This document shows positions 22,298-30,596 of a stretch of DNA of 64,000 nucleotides, piece by piece. Position 1 is the first letter of the stretch. Each line of letters opens with the position of its first letter. The stretch covers positions 662,583 through 726,582 of the forward strand of contig NZ_JAJISC010000002.1 in NCBI RefSeq assembly GCF_024790395.1. Reading direction: 5' to 3'. Below the pieces are notes generated by a model. That model was not told the origin of the DNA and made no database searches. It saw only the letters and a list, made by a program, of their open reading frames with translations. The DNA is from Halomonas dongshanensis (lineage in GTDB: Bacteria > Pseudomonadota > Gammaproteobacteria > Pseudomonadales > Halomonadaceae). The position numbers and the translations under genes are program-made.

Positions 22298-22594
22298 TTA
22301 GTCGGCAATCGTAATCTGATCGCGCATATTATCGACCGTGGCCGCGCCGATGCCGCTGACGCGGGTCAGGTCGTCGGCGCTGGTGAACTCACCGTTGGCT
22401 TCGCGCTCGTCGATGATCGCCGTGGCGCGGCTGGGGCCGATGCCCGGAAGTTCGGCCAAGAGTTCGGCATCGGCCGTGTTGATGTTGATGGGGGCGATCT
22501 CCTGAGCCAGCGCCGTAGCGCTCATACCTAGGCTCATCATGACAAGAGAGGCGGCCAGAAGAGAGGAGGCCATAAGGTGTTTTATCTGCTGCAT
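22298..22594 (-). CDS. Secreted helix-hairpin-helix protein, ComEA family
   Basis: A 98-residue protein with a signal peptide (hydrophobic residues about 8-28, cleavage after ATALA) followed by a ComEA-type double helix-hairpin-helix: ININTADAELLAELPGIGPSRA and LTRVSGIGAATVDNM. Such domains bind double-stranded DNA without sequence preference; in competent bacteria ComEA pulls DNA across the periplasm. Here the gene stands alone, with no other competence gene in the window, so DNA uptake is only a possibility. The start ATG lies 301 bases from the divergent pyrF. Confidence 0.85.
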   Translation of the reverse strand: MQQIKHLMASSLLAASLVMMSLGMSATALAQEIAPININTADAELLAELPGIGPSRATAIIDEREANGEFTSADDLTRVSGIGAATVDNMRDQITIAD

Positions 22595-22743
22595 GTCGTT
22601 CCCTTACTGTTATTGGCGGGGTGCCCTGTGTAGCGGGTCGAAACATGCCTTCAGCCACCTATCGTCGCGCCCGTACTTGTTGCGCCAGCACTGGGCGCCT
22701 TTGGCTGAACGCATTAAGTAAACCTAACGGCTATGCCGAGTAG

Positions 22744-22835
22744 GTGTTGTAAGCGATTGGCTCGAATCCGTGTACGTTATTTCTTAAGTCGATGTAAGCC
22801 TTTTCCTACAAGGCGTGGTGGATCGCTTACAACAC
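22744..22835. repeat. 14-bp perfect inverted repeat between comEA-like gene and pyrF
   Basis: GTGTTGTAAGCGAT (22744-22757) recurs as its exact reverse complement at 22822-22835, with 64 bases between. The right arm lies just upstream of the pyrF -10 candidate at 22853. The 301-base gap 22595-22895 contains no other feature I can name. Confidence 0.7.
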
Positions 22836-22852
22836 TGGCGCTAAAGGGCTGA

Positions 22853-22858
22853 TATACT
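22853..22858 (+). promoter_or_regulatory. Candidate -10 box of pyrF
   Basis: TATACT stands 38 bases before the pyrF GTG start. A good -35 is not seen; the corresponding place is taken by the right arm of the inverted repeat. Confidence 0.45.
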
Positions 22859-22895
22859 GCGGCCGAATTTTGCCAACCGCTGCCTGGAGAGAGCC

Positions 22896-23597
22896 GTGTC
22901 CCCTTCATCCCCTCTGATCATCGCGCTTGACTACCCCTCCCTCGATGCCGCTTTGTGCATGGCCGATCAGCTCGACCCCGAGCGCTGTCGAGTCAAGGTT
23001 GGCAAGGAGCTATTCACGCGCAGTGGTCCGGCAGTGCTGGAGGCGCTGCACGGACGCGGCTTCGAGGTATTCCTGGATCTCAAATTCCACGACATTCCCA
23101 ATACCGTGGCGGGTGCCGTTCAGGCGGCTGCCGAGCAGGGCGTGTGGATGGTCAACGTCCACGCATCGGGCGGGCGGCGGATGATGGAGGCTGCGGTCAA
23201 GCGTTTAGAGGAGCAGCGTCTATCGACGTATTTGATCGGCGTCACTGTGCTGACCAGTATGGCGGCGGAGGATCTTGCGGAGTTGGGTGTCGAGGTGACC
23301 CCGGATGCTCAGGTGGTGCGCTTGGCAGCGCTTGCTCAGCAGAGCGGGTTGGATGGGGTCGTCTGCTCAGCGCATGAAGCCGAGCAGCTAAGGTCGCGCT
23401 GCGGCGACGCTTTCCTCAAGGTAACGCCGGGGATTCGCCCGAGCTTCGCCGCTGCCGACGATCAGCAGCGCATCATGACGCCAGCGCAGGCGATGGCAGC
23501 GGGTAGTACTCATCTGGTCATCGGGCGCCCGATCACCCAGGCAAAAGATCCCATGGCGGCTTTGGCGCTGGTCGAACAGGAGCTGGCAGGCGTTTGA
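22896..23597 (+). CDS. pyrF: Orotidine 5'-phosphate decarboxylase
   Basis: PyrF makes UMP from OMP, the last step of pyrimidine synthesis. The 233-residue protein carries the catalytic [11 protein letters not shown] motif (Asp and Lys network) and the phosphate-binding TPGIRP near the C-terminus. The start codon is GTG at 22896 with GGAGAGAG in front. It ends 4 bases from the convergent lapB stop; in many gammaproteobacteria lapA-lapB-pyrF lie together, but here pyrF faces them. Confidence 0.97.
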   Translation: MSPSSPLIIALDYPSLDAALCMADQLDPERCRVKVGKELFTRSGPAVLEALHGRGFEVFLDLKFHDIPNTVAGAVQAAAEQGVWMVNVHASGGRRMMEAAVKRLEEQRLSTYLIGVTVLTSMAAEDLAELGVEVTPDAQVVRLAALAQQSGLDGVVCSAHEAEQLRSRCGDAFLKVTPGIRPSFAAADDQQRIMTPAQAMAAGSTHLVIGRPITQAKDPMAALALVEQELAGV

Positions 23598-23601
23598 GGC
23601 G

Positions 23602-24804
23602 TTATTCGCCTTCGATACCGGTGATTGGTTTGATGGTGCCCCAGTGACGGCAGCTAGGGCACTGCCAGTGCAGCGCCTCGCTGGTGAAGCCGCAGCGCTG
23701 ACAGCGGTGGCGCGGGCGGTTGGCTAGTAGCGAAGCGGTATGGTGCTTGAGCAACAGCAAGCGACTATCGGCTTCGCGGCCGTTTTGGCGTTGGCTCTCG
23801 ACATAAAGGTCGGCAAGGTAGTCGAGCCCGCCGAGACTCGGCGCCATCTTCAAGTGCTCGCCCACCTGGGCGATGGCGCTATCCACACCTTCGCGGCGGT
23901 GCACGGTCTCGCCAAGCGCGACGATCACGCTGGTATAGGGCGTTTTGCTAAGAAGCCGCAGCAGATGCGCTTCGAACCCCGATACATTGTCCTGTCGCTC
24001 GTAGGCATGCCGAAGGTAGGGCAGCAGAGTGGCAATATGCGCAGGTTCTTGCTCGGGGATGTGCTCCAAATGCTCGATGGCACGCTCAGGGTGGCCGTTG
24101 TCCATGGCAAGCTCAGCCAGTAGCAGATTAGCGCGCACGCAACCTGGATCGAGCTGGAGCGCCTTTTTCAGATGACGCCTAGCCAGGCTGCGGCTGGCGT
24201 CATGAATCTCTTCGATGGCCAGTTCGCAGAGCCAGTGAGCGGCCGGGCGGCTGAAGTTGGGGTGCTGTTTGAGAAGCGGTAATACCAAATCGAGGGCAGC
24301 TTGCCACTCTTTCTCCCGTTCGAGCAGGTCGACCAGCAGCTTCTTGGCTGGATAGCGCAAGGCATCGTCACCCTGCTGTTCGAGCAGAGTATAGAGCAGT
24401 CGCTGGGCACGGTCGTGCAGGCCTAACGTCATGAAGTCGCGCGCGAGCTCTAGCTGAATGCGGGCATTGGTCTCGGGGGCGAGGGCCGGGCGGGCAAGCA
24501 GGTTTTGGTGAATGCTCACCGCGCGGTCGGCCTCACCCCGGGTGCGAAAGAGCTTACCCAGGGCGATATGGGTATCGACGGTGTCGCTATTGACATCGAG
24601 CACGTTGATGAAGGTGTTGATGGCCTCGTCGGGGCGCTCGTCGAGAAGATAGTTGAGGCCGACGAAATAGTCGCGGGTTAGGGTTGACGAAGGCGCGGAC
24701 GGCCTTGCGTGTCGTGGCTTGCGGCGGACGCCTTGAAGGCGCCCTAGGCCGTAGCCGATGGCGATCGCTGCCAATAATAAGCCGAGCAGCAAGGCATCCA
24801 TCAT
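23602..24804 (-). CDS. lapB: Lipopolysaccharide assembly protein B
   Basis: LapB (YciM) regulates LpxC turnover by FtsH and coordinates lipopolysaccharide synthesis. The 400-residue protein has an N-terminal membrane helix (LLLGLLLAAIAIGYGLGRL), a run of TPR helices through the middle (for example FINVLDVNSDTVDTHIALG), and a C-terminal rubredoxin-like zinc site CQRCGF...CPSC. All three are the family hallmarks. It starts directly after the lapA stop codon (no gap), so the two are translationally linked. Confidence 0.95.
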   Translation of the reverse strand: MMDALLLGLLLAAIAIGYGLGRLQGVRRKPRHARPSAPSSTLTRDYFVGLNYLLDERPDEAINTFINVLDVNSDTVDTHIALGKLFRTRGEADRAVSIHQNLLARPALAPETNARIQLELARDFMTLGLHDRAQRLLYTLLEQQGDDALRYPAKKLLVDLLEREKEWQAALDLVLPLLKQHPNFSRPAAHWLCELAIEEIHDASRSLARRHLKKALQLDPGCVRANLLLAELAMDNGHPERAIEHLEHIPEQEPAHIATLLPYLRHAYERQDNVSGFEAHLLRLLSKTPYTSVIVALGETVHRREGVDSAIAQVGEHLKMAPSLGGLDYLADLYVESQRQNGREADSRLLLLKHHTASLLANRPRHRCQRCGFTSEALHWQCPSCRHWGTIKPITGIEGE

Positions 24805-25110
24805 CTAGGTCAGTTCCTTGAACTCCTGGGTGCGCAGGCGATCCAGCTCCTTGCGCTGCTGCCTATTTTCGCGCTCGCTACGCGATAGGCGCGCCTTCAA
24901 GCGCACATAAACCCCAAGCATCGCCAGCATGCCAACCAGTACGCCGAAGGTGAGCGATGCCAGCAGCCATACCGAGAAAGAGATAGCGGGAAGCTCGACC
25001 CAGATGAGGTTGAGTGCTATCGCCTGCTGGTTGTTGACGGCGAAGAGAATGCCCACCAGTAGCACGACGAGCAGAATGATGGCCAGAACCAGGCCTTTGA
25101 TCCAACGCAT
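24805..25110 (-). CDS. lapA: Lipopolysaccharide assembly protein A
   Basis: LapA (YciS) is a small inner-membrane partner of LapB. The 101 residues contain two hydrophobic helices (LVLAIILLVVLLVGILFAV and SVWLLASLTFGVLVGMLAML) and a basic, coiled cytoplasmic tail rich in Arg, Glu and Lys. The conserved FAVNNQQAIALNLIW links the helices. The order ihfB, lapA, lapB is the common gammaproteobacterial one. Confidence 0.93.
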   Translation of the reverse strand: MRWIKGLVLAIILLVVLLVGILFAVNNQQAIALNLIWVELPAISFSVWLLASLTFGVLVGMLAMLGVYVRLKARLSRSERENRQQRKELDRLRTQEFKELT

Positions 25111-25206
25111 GTAGAATTCCTAGTCAAAGACGTTCGCAAGGCGCCTATTGTGTATGACGCAAACGGCGGCGTCATCTTCCGCTTGCTGGAGCCAGGTCGA
25201 AGGGCC

Positions 25207-25503
25207 TCAATAGCCTAGCGCGCGGCTGGCGTCGACCTGCTCGCGTAGCTCCTTGCCGGGCTTGAAATGGGGTACGTACTTGCCTTCGAGATCGACCGGG
25301 TCGCCGGTTTTGGGGTTGCGTCCAGTGCGCGGCTCACGATAGTGCAGAGAGAAGCTGCCGAAACCGCGGATCTCGACGCGGCCGCCGCTAGCGAGCGCAT
25401 CGGTCATATCGTCGAGGATAATTTTTACCGCCGTCTCGACTTCCTTGGCGGATAGCTCCGGTTGCCGCATCGCGATTTGTTCGATTAATTCAGACTTGGT
25501 CAT
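25207..25503 (-). CDS. ihfB: Integration host factor beta subunit
   Basis: IHF-beta pairs with IHF-alpha to bend DNA at specific sites. The protein has 98 residues and a typical N-terminus ([11 protein letters not shown]), the beta-arm region [22 protein letters not shown] with the intercalating Pro-containing loop, and [20 protein letters not shown]-beta rather than HU is indicated by the N-terminus and by its position upstream of lapA. The upstream gap to sdhE (25504-25707) is AT-rich and holds divergent promoters that I cannot define precisely. Confidence 0.96.
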   Translation of the reverse strand: MTKSELIEQIAMRQPELSAKEVETAVKIILDDMTDALASGGRVEIRGFGSFSLHYREPRTGRNPKTGDPVDLEGKYVPHFKPGKELREQVDASRALGY

Positions 25504-25707
25504 CGGTTGGCTCCCTGCGAATGGTAAAGGCCGAGATGCGTTTGGCCTCGTTCACATCGAATTCAGCATACTGTGCAATAGGACATAAAACAATTCAGAT
25601 AAAACAAGGTACTAGCCGAATCTATAGCATAGGCGATGCGAAGCGCTGGCGCGACCTCATGGCTTCGGTATACTGGCGGCTCGTTTCACCCATCGGAGAG
25701 CAGAACA

Positions 25708-26001
25708 TTGAGCGACGACACGACCTCCGCCGAGATCGAGCGCAAGCGCCTTTACTGGCATTCCCGGCGCGGGATGTGGGAACTGGATCTGCTGCTGATT
25801 CCCTTTCTCGAGCAGCGCTATGATCACTTGAGTGCCGAGGAGCAGCTCGCCTACCGGCAACTGATCGACGAGGAAGATCAGGATCTCTTCACATGGCTAA
25901 TGCGGCGGGAATGGCCCGGAGAGCCGTCGCTGCGCCATATCGTGCAGATGATCGTGGCCCATGCCGAAAACACCGATAACGCTATCTATCGCACGCTCTA
26001 A
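25708..26001 (+). CDS. sdhE: FAD assembly factor SdhE (CptB/YgfY)
   Basis: SdhE promotes covalent attachment of FAD to succinate dehydrogenase and fumarate reductase. The 97-residue protein starts at TTG 25708, with GGAGAG seven bases upstream; an ATG further up (25636) would add a non-family extension. The functional RGxxE motif is seen in SRRGMWELD, where most homologues have RGMLELD. The C-terminal acidic segment LIDEEDQDLFTWL is typical. Its last 41 bases overlap the start of the ygfX-like gene. Confidence 0.92.
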   Translation: MSDDTTSAEIERKRLYWHSRRGMWELDLLLIPFLEQRYDHLSAEEQLAYRQLIDEEDQDLFTWLMRREWPGEPSLRHIVQMIVAHAENTDNAIYRTL

Positions 26002-26362
26002 ATGGGCGTTGGCAGCGCCCGGCGCGCTGCTCGTGGCGTTGGCGCTGCTGACGGGCTACGTGCTGGGCATAATGCTCGGTGCCGCGCTCTTGCTCTTGGG
26101 CGGCGTCGCGCTGCTCATACGTTATAGACGCCAGCCCGAGGGGCTGCTTGGCCTTCGGCGTGACGCCCAGGCCGAAGTATGGGCGTGGTGGCTGACGGCG
26201 GATGGCGTGGCCCATAATGAGGCGCTTTTGCGCTGTGACTACTTGGGCCCGTGGCTCATCGGTCTCAAGCGAGGGCGCGAGCGGCTATGGCTCTGGCCCG
26301 ATAGCCTAGACGGCGAAAGTCAGCGGTGCCTGCGGCGGCTCTTTCATCCTCCGGGGCGCTAG
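25961..26362 (+). CDS. ygfX: YgfX (CptA) family inner-membrane protein
   Basis: A 133-residue protein with two close transmembrane helices (about residues 15-55) and a soluble C-terminal half. The C-terminal block RERLWLWPDSLDGESQRCLRRL resembles the end of E. coli YgfX (LWLAADSMDEAEWRDLRR). In E. coli this gene is paired with sdhE/cptB and was described as the toxin CptA acting on MreB and FtsZ, an assignment that has been disputed. Here the start ATG lies inside sdhE, a 41-base overlap, so the two are tightly coupled. The start is uncertain. Confidence 0.75.
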   Translation: MPKTPITLSIARSKWALAAPGALLVALALLTGYVLGIMLGAALLLLGGVALLIRYRRQPEGLLGLRRDAQAEVWAWWLTADGVAHNEALLRCDYLGPWLIGLKRGRERLWLWPDSLDGESQRCLRRLFHPPGR

Positions 26363-26536
26363 ATCGATCGCGCGGTTGGCGGGGGCAGAGCGCGAGATAA
26401 TATGACTAGGGAGATGGAATCGGAGCTTTACGCAAAACTTAAAAGCAATCGCCCAACGACAAACAGCGTCAATGTCGACGCAGTAAAATAAGAAGTAGGG
26501 GAGATAAATACGCTGTGCCGACGTGGGCATTTTAGG

Positions 26537-26623
26537 TGGTGCCCGGAGCCGGACTTGAACCGGCACGGGGTTACCCCCGAGAGATTTTAAGTCTCTTGCG
26601 TCTACCAATTTCGCCATCCGGGC
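26537..26623 (-). tRNA. tRNA-Leu (UAA)
   Basis: An 87-base tRNA including encoded CCA. The acceptor GCCCGGA pairs with TCCGGGC; a long variable arm (CGGGGGTAACCCCG region) marks a class II tRNA, and the anticodon in CTTAAAAT is TAA. It is the last of three tRNA genes after pgsA. Confidence 0.95.
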
Positions 26624-26654
26624 GGTGCATCGTAGGAATCGCTGCACGGTAAGA

Positions 26655-26728
26655 TGGAGGCTGGAGTCGGAATCGAACCGGCGTACACGGAGTTGCAGTC
26701 CGCTGCATAACCACTCTGCCATCCAGCC
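26655..26728 (-). tRNA. tRNA-Cys (GCA)
   Basis: A 74-base tRNA with encoded CCA. The acceptor GGCTGGA pairs with TCCAGCC and the anticodon loop ACTGCAACT carries GCA. Confidence 0.96.
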
Positions 26729-26738
26729 TCAAACGTCA

Positions 26739-26811
26739 TGGAGCGGGAAAGGAGATTCGACCGGGCTGGCGTTCCAGCTCACGACCCAACGTACTTATCC
26801 TGCTGCCATTT
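26739..26811 (-). pseudogene. tRNA-Gly 3' end remnant (22-base duplication)
   Basis: Bases 26739-26760 repeat exactly the last 22 bases of the adjacent tRNA-Gly gene (26812-26833): the CCA end, acceptor 3' strand, T-stem 3' strand and part of the T-loop. The remaining 51 bases up to the intact tRNA do not fold as a tRNA. It looks like an attachment-site scar or a decayed tRNA copy. Confidence 0.7.
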
Positions 26812-26886
26812 TGGAGCGGGAAAGGAGATTCGAACTCCCGACCCTCGCCTTGGCAAGGCGATGCTCTACCACTGAGCTATTCCCGC
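26812..26886 (-). tRNA. tRNA-Gly (GCC)
   Basis: A 75-base tRNA with encoded CCA. The acceptor GCGGGAA pairs with TTCCCGC and the anticodon loop CTTGCCAAG carries GCC. With tRNA-Cys and tRNA-Leu it forms the pgsA-linked cluster also known from E. coli (glyW-cysT-leuZ). Confidence 0.97.
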
Positions 26887-26974
26887 TTGACTCGAGGGCG
26901 AATTATACGCGCCGTTCGATGATTGTCAATGCATGTCTGTGTTCAACAAGCATTATTTTCATCGAAGCGCGCCC

Positions 26975-27523
26975 TCACATGGAGCGCGAAAGGTGCGGCC
27001 AGGCCGCTTTGAGGTACTGGATCATCGACCACAGCGTCAGCATCGCGGCGCCATAGAGGGTGGCCAAACCCAGCTCGGCAACAGCGTGCCCCGGCGGAAA
27101 AGCGATGAGGATCAAGATGGCCACCATCTGCAGCGTTGTCTTGACCTTACCAATCCAGGAGACGGCCACTAGGCCGCGCTTACCCATCTCGGCCATCCAC
27201 TCGCGCAGGGCGGAGATGACGATCTCGCGGCCGATGATGACCAGCGCCGGTAGCGTTAACAGTACGCTATCAAAGCGCTCGACCAGTAGCGCCAGGGCAA
27301 CGGCCACCATGAGCTTATCGGCGACAGGATCGAGAAAGGCGCCGAAGGGGGTGGACTGGTTCCAGCGTCGGGCCAAGTAGCCATCCAGCCAGTCGGTGAT
27401 CGACGCCAGGGCAAAAAGCCCAGCCGCCACCGGCATGCTCCAGGTGGTGGGTAGGTAGAACAGAACCACCAGCAGCGGAATGAAGATGATGCGTGCCAGG
27501 GTGAGGAGGTTGGGTATGTTCAT
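26975..27523 (-). CDS. pgsA: CDP-diacylglycerol-glycerol-3-phosphate 3-phosphatidyltransferase
   Basis: PgsA makes phosphatidylglycerol phosphate, the precursor of PG and cardiolipin, at the inner membrane. The 182-residue protein has four to five hydrophobic helices and the CDP-alcohol phosphotransferase motif, here [27 protein letters not shown] broken as DGYLAR...G...D...D. The N-terminus [12 protein letters not shown] is typical. It follows uvrC on the same strand and precedes the tRNA cluster, the conserved enteric order. Confidence 0.95.
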   Translation of the reverse strand: MNIPNLLTLARIIFIPLLVVLFYLPTTWSMPVAAGLFALASITDWLDGYLARRWNQSTPFGAFLDPVADKLMVAVALALLVERFDSVLLTLPALVIIGREIVISALREWMAEMGKRGLVAVSWIGKVKTTLQMVAILILIAFPPGHAVAELGLATLYGAAMLTLWSMIQYLKAAWPHLSRSM

Positions 27524-27661
27524 CGCTGGGTGCGATCCTTGCCGAAGTCTGTGATAAAGCCGACGCCTGTGAACAGCCGAGGTCGATGAAAACGTGCCTG
27601 GAATGACATTCTATCGCCGTTGGCCGGTGGCATCCATGCCAAGACGCCGGTTTGTCGTCCG

Positions 27662-29476
27662 TCAGCCGTGCAGCGCGTGATAGATCGTCTCGGCAAGTGA
27701 TGCGTTGATCCCGGGAACCCGTGAGAGCTCCTCTCTGCTTGCTTTGCGCACGCCCTGTAGACCGCCAAAAAAGCGTAGCAGCTCGCGCCGCCGTTTGGGG
27801 CCAATGCCGGGAATGTCCTGCAGCGTCGAGGTGCGACGCGTCTTGTCGCGGCGTGCACGATGGCCGGTAATGGCGAAGCGGTGCGACTCGTCACGAATGT
27901 GCTGGATCAGATGTAGCGCGGGCGACGTAGAGGGGAGGTCGATGGGCTGATCGGTGGTTTCGAGATAGAGTGTTTCCAGCCCCGCCTTGCGCGTCGTGCC
28001 CTTGGCCACACCCAGTAGGGTAATGAAACCTAGATCCATGCCATCGAGCACCGCGCGGGCCATATTGAGCTGGCCTTTGCCGCCGTCGACGATCAACACG
28101 TCGGGGGCAACGGCTTCGCCGCTCTGCACGCGCTTGAGCCGACGGGTCAATGCCTGCTCCATGGCGGCGTAGTCGTCACCGGCGGCAACGCCTTCGATCT
28201 TGAAGTGGCGGTAGTCGCTCTTGCGTGGCCCCTGGTGGTCGAAGACCACGCAGGAGGCAACGGTGGCTTCGCCGTGGCTGTGGCTGATATCGAAACACTC
28301 CAGGCGCTGGGGCATGGCGGCTAGCTTTAGCGCTTTTTGCAGCAGGGCGAAGCGTTCGTGGAGTTGGGTCTGGTTGGCCAACTGTGATGCTAGCTGCTGC
28401 TCGGCGTTGGTAATGGCGAGCTGTTGCCACTGGGCGCGGTGGCCGCGTACCTGGCTGGTGAGGCGAACGCGTTTGCCCGCGTGCTGCGATAGCGCCTCTT
28501 CGAGCAGCTCGCGCTCTTCTAGGGCGTGGCTGGTGATGATCTCCCCTGGCACCTCGTGAGGCTGGCCGAGATAGTACTGGCTGACGACTTCCGCAAGTAG
28601 CGTCTCTGGGGCCAGGTCCAGGTCGTTTTTGGGCGTATGGTGGCGCGCGCCCAGCATGCGTCCATCGCGTACGCTCAGCACCGAAACGCCCGTGCCGCCA
28701 GGGCGTTGGGCCAGGGCGAAGATATCGGCGTCGCCTCGCTGTGTATCGACGAACTGGCGCTGCTGGAGCTGGCGCAATTGCTGGACCTGATCGCGAAAGC
28801 GGGCAGCCTCTTCGAAATCCAGCCGGGCGCTGGCGCTCTCCATGGCTTCGGTCAGTTGGGCCGTAACGCGCTCGCTCTTGCCCTCCAGGCAAAGGGCGGC
28901 GTGCTCCAGGTCGCGGCGGTAGTCGGTCTCGCTGATATAGCCGACGCAGGGGGCGCTGCAGCGCTGAATTTGATACTGCAAACAGGGGCGCGAGCGGTGG
29001 GCGAATACGCTGTCTTCGCAGCTGCGCGTGCGAAATATTTTCTGCATTAGATTGAGGCTTTCGCGCACGGCGCCGCTGCTTGGATAGGGGCCGAGATAGC
29101 GGCCGTCGCTGCGCCGTTGGCGCACGCGCTTGTACTCCAGCGCGGGGAATGGGTGCTGGTCGGTGACGAAGATGAAAGGGTAGGACTTGTCGTCACGCAG
29201 CAGGATATTGTACGGCGGCCGCAGCTCCTTGATCAGCGTCTGTTCAAGCAGCAGCGCCTCGGTCTCGCTGCGCGTGACGGTGACCTCGATATCGTCGATG
29301 CGTGCGACCATGGCCTGGGTCTTAGCGTTCAGTTGGCCACGGAAATAGCTCGATAAGCGCGCCTTGAGGCGCTTGGCCTTACCGACGTAGAGGGTGTTTT
29401 TCTGCTCGTCGAGCATGCGGTAGACACCCGGTGAGGTGCTAACCGTCGCAAGAAAGTGTTTGGCGTCGAAGGTCAT
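27662..29476 (-). CDS. uvrC: Excinuclease ABC subunit C
   Basis: UvrC makes both incisions in nucleotide excision repair. The ATG at 29476 gives 604 residues; the open frame extends 19 codons further but without family resemblance. Domains in order: GIY-YIG nuclease (SPGVYRMLDEQ, LYVGKAKRLKARLSSYF; about residues 15-95), the Cys-containing region with CAPCVGYI-type sequence (CSAPCVGYI), a UVR motif, the RNase H-like nuclease with ECFDISH and DGGKGQL, and C-terminal helix-hairpin-helix motifs (LQDIPGIGPKRR, LSRVPGIN). The gene lies between uvrY and pgsA, as expected. Confidence 0.96.
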   Translation of the reverse strand: MTFDAKHFLATVSTSPGVYRMLDEQKNTLYVGKAKRLKARLSSYFRGQLNAKTQAMVARIDDIEVTVTRSETEALLLEQTLIKELRPPYNILLRDDKSYPFIFVTDQHPFPALEYKRVRQRRSDGRYLGPYPSSGAVRESLNLMQKIFRTRSCEDSVFAHRSRPCLQYQIQRCSAPCVGYISETDYRRDLEHAALCLEGKSERVTAQLTEAMESASARLDFEEAARFRDQVQQLRQLQQRQFVDTQRGDADIFALAQRPGGTGVSVLSVRDGRMLGARHHTPKNDLDLAPETLLAEVVSQYYLGQPHEVPGEIITSHALEERELLEEALSQHAGKRVRLTSQVRGHRAQWQQLAITNAEQQLASQLANQTQLHERFALLQKALKLAAMPQRLECFDISHSHGEATVASCVVFDHQGPRKSDYRHFKIEGVAAGDDYAAMEQALTRRLKRVQSGEAVAPDVLIVDGGKGQLNMARAVLDGMDLGFITLLGVAKGTTRKAGLETLYLETTDQPIDLPSTSPALHLIQHIRDESHRFAITGHRARRDKTRRTSTLQDIPGIGPKRRRELLRFFGGLQGVRKASREELSRVPGINASLAETIYHALHG

Positions 29477-29589
29477 GGTATGGCACGTAAAGGCGCGTTG
29501 AGTGGCTGGTGTACGAGACACCGGCGGCGGCACTCGGTTCCAAGCGGTTCGATGGTTACCGAGCGCGAAGTGGACGTCGAAAGGGTAGG

Positions 29590-30240
29590 TCAGTTCTCGG
29601 TCTTATTGAAGCCATCGACCAGACCGTGGCGCAGGGCCAGGTGGGTGAGCTCGACGTCGGTGGCAACATCGAGCTTCTCGAAGATGCGGTAGCGGTAGGT
29701 GTTGACCGTCTTCGGGCTTAGATGAAGATGGTCGGAAATATCCTGCACCCGCTCGCAGTTGACGATCATCATGGCGATTTGTAGTTCGCGGTGCGAAAGC
29801 TGGCTGAACAGATTCTTCTTGCGCGGATAGTGGGAGAGGGCGATGCGCTGGGCGATCTCTTGGCTGATGTAGCGACGGCCGTGGAAGATTTGGCGAATGG
29901 CATCGACCATCTCGCCGGGCTCGGCCCCTTTGCTGAGAAAGCCCGATGCGCCCGCCTCGAGCATCTTGCGCGCCACGTTGTCTTCCATGTGCGCCGTCAG
30001 GATGAGGACCTTGATGTCCTCCATGGTGCGATGAATGCGGCGCGTGGCTTCGAGGCCGCCGATGCCGGGCATGCGGATATCCATCAGCACCAAGTCGGGC
30101 TTTAGGTGACGGCACTGGGCAACGGCGCTTTCGCCATCGTCGGCTTCACCAATGATCTTGATGTCGCGCTCTTGGTTGAGCAGGTGGGCGATGCTGGTTC
30201 TCACCAGATGGTGATCATCGGCGATTAACACGTTGATCAA
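29590..30240 (-). CDS. uvrY: Response regulator UvrY/GacA
   Basis: UvrY (GacA) is the response regulator of the BarA/GacS pathway, which induces the small RNAs that sequester CsrA/RsmA. The TTG at 30240, preceded by AGGAG eight bases upstream, gives 216 residues, matching GacA; the open frame extends 21 codons further. The receiver domain has the acidic pair ADDH, the phospho-acceptor Asp in LVLMDIRMPG and the Lys in SKGAEP. A LuxR/NarL helix-turn-helix follows (SHRELQIAMMI...LHLSPKTVNTYRYRI). Position next to uvrC is conserved. Confidence 0.94.
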   Translation of the reverse strand: MINVLIADDHHLVRTSIAHLLNQERDIKIIGEADDGESAVAQCRHLKPDLVLMDIRMPGIGGLEATRRIHRTMEDIKVLILTAHMEDNVARKMLEAGASGFLSKGAEPGEMVDAIRQIFHGRRYISQEIAQRIALSHYPRKKNLFSQLSHRELQIAMMIVNCERVQDISDHLHLSPKTVNTYRYRIFEKLDVATDVELTHLALRHGLVDGFNKTEN

Positions 30241-30359
30241 GGGCAGGCTCCTGCATGGCAATCTATGCGACAACGGCGCTGATGATTTGCTCTGTAAGGG
30301 CATAGATTGCCATAGCGGGCGACAAAGGAGAATTAATTAAGTGTGGATCGAAAAGAGAC

Positions 30360-30387
30360 TTGACCCCAGACATAAAGCTGGTAGTAT
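30360..30387 (+). promoter_or_regulatory. Candidate promoter of tRNA-Ala
   Basis: TTGACC (30360-30365) and TAGTAT (30382-30387) with a 16-base spacer lie 27 bases before the tRNA. Downstream bases GCCTCGC form a GC-rich discriminator, as in stringently controlled tRNA promoters. Confidence 0.5.
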
Positions 30388-30414
30388 TCGCCTCGCTGTC
30401 GCAAGGCAGTGCAT

Positions 30415-30490
30415 GGGGCCTTAGCTCAGCTGGGAGAGCGCAACACTGGCAGTGTTGAGGTCAGCGGTTCGATCCCGCTAGGCTCCACCA
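30415..30490 (+). tRNA. tRNA-Ala (GGC)
   Basis: A 76-base tRNA with encoded CCA. The acceptor GGGGCCT pairs with AGGCTCC (one G-T pair) and the anticodon loop ACTGGCAGT carries GGC. Confidence 0.97.
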
Positions 30491-30500
30491 AATTTTAAGA

Positions 30501-30526
30501 CGCCTCACCTTCGGGTGGGGCGTTTT
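30501..30526 (+). terminator. Rho-independent terminator of tRNA-Ala
   Basis: A 9-bp stem (30501-30509 with 30514-30522) closed by a stable TTCG tetraloop and followed by TTTT, ten bases after the tRNA CCA. Confidence 0.9.
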
Positions 30527-30596
30527 GCTATGCGGCGTGTTCACGCCTTGCCCCCCCTTTTTTGCGTGTCGGTTCTTTACCGAATGACTGATAGCC

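Noticed and set aside
26739..26811. A fourth functional tRNA in the Gly-Cys-Leu cluster
   Set aside because: Only the 3' quarter of tRNA-Gly is repeated; the remainder has no anticodon or D-arm and no matching acceptor 5' strand.
30549..30563. C-run followed by T-run as an additional terminator
   Set aside because: No stem precedes it; the clear hairpins on either side explain termination.
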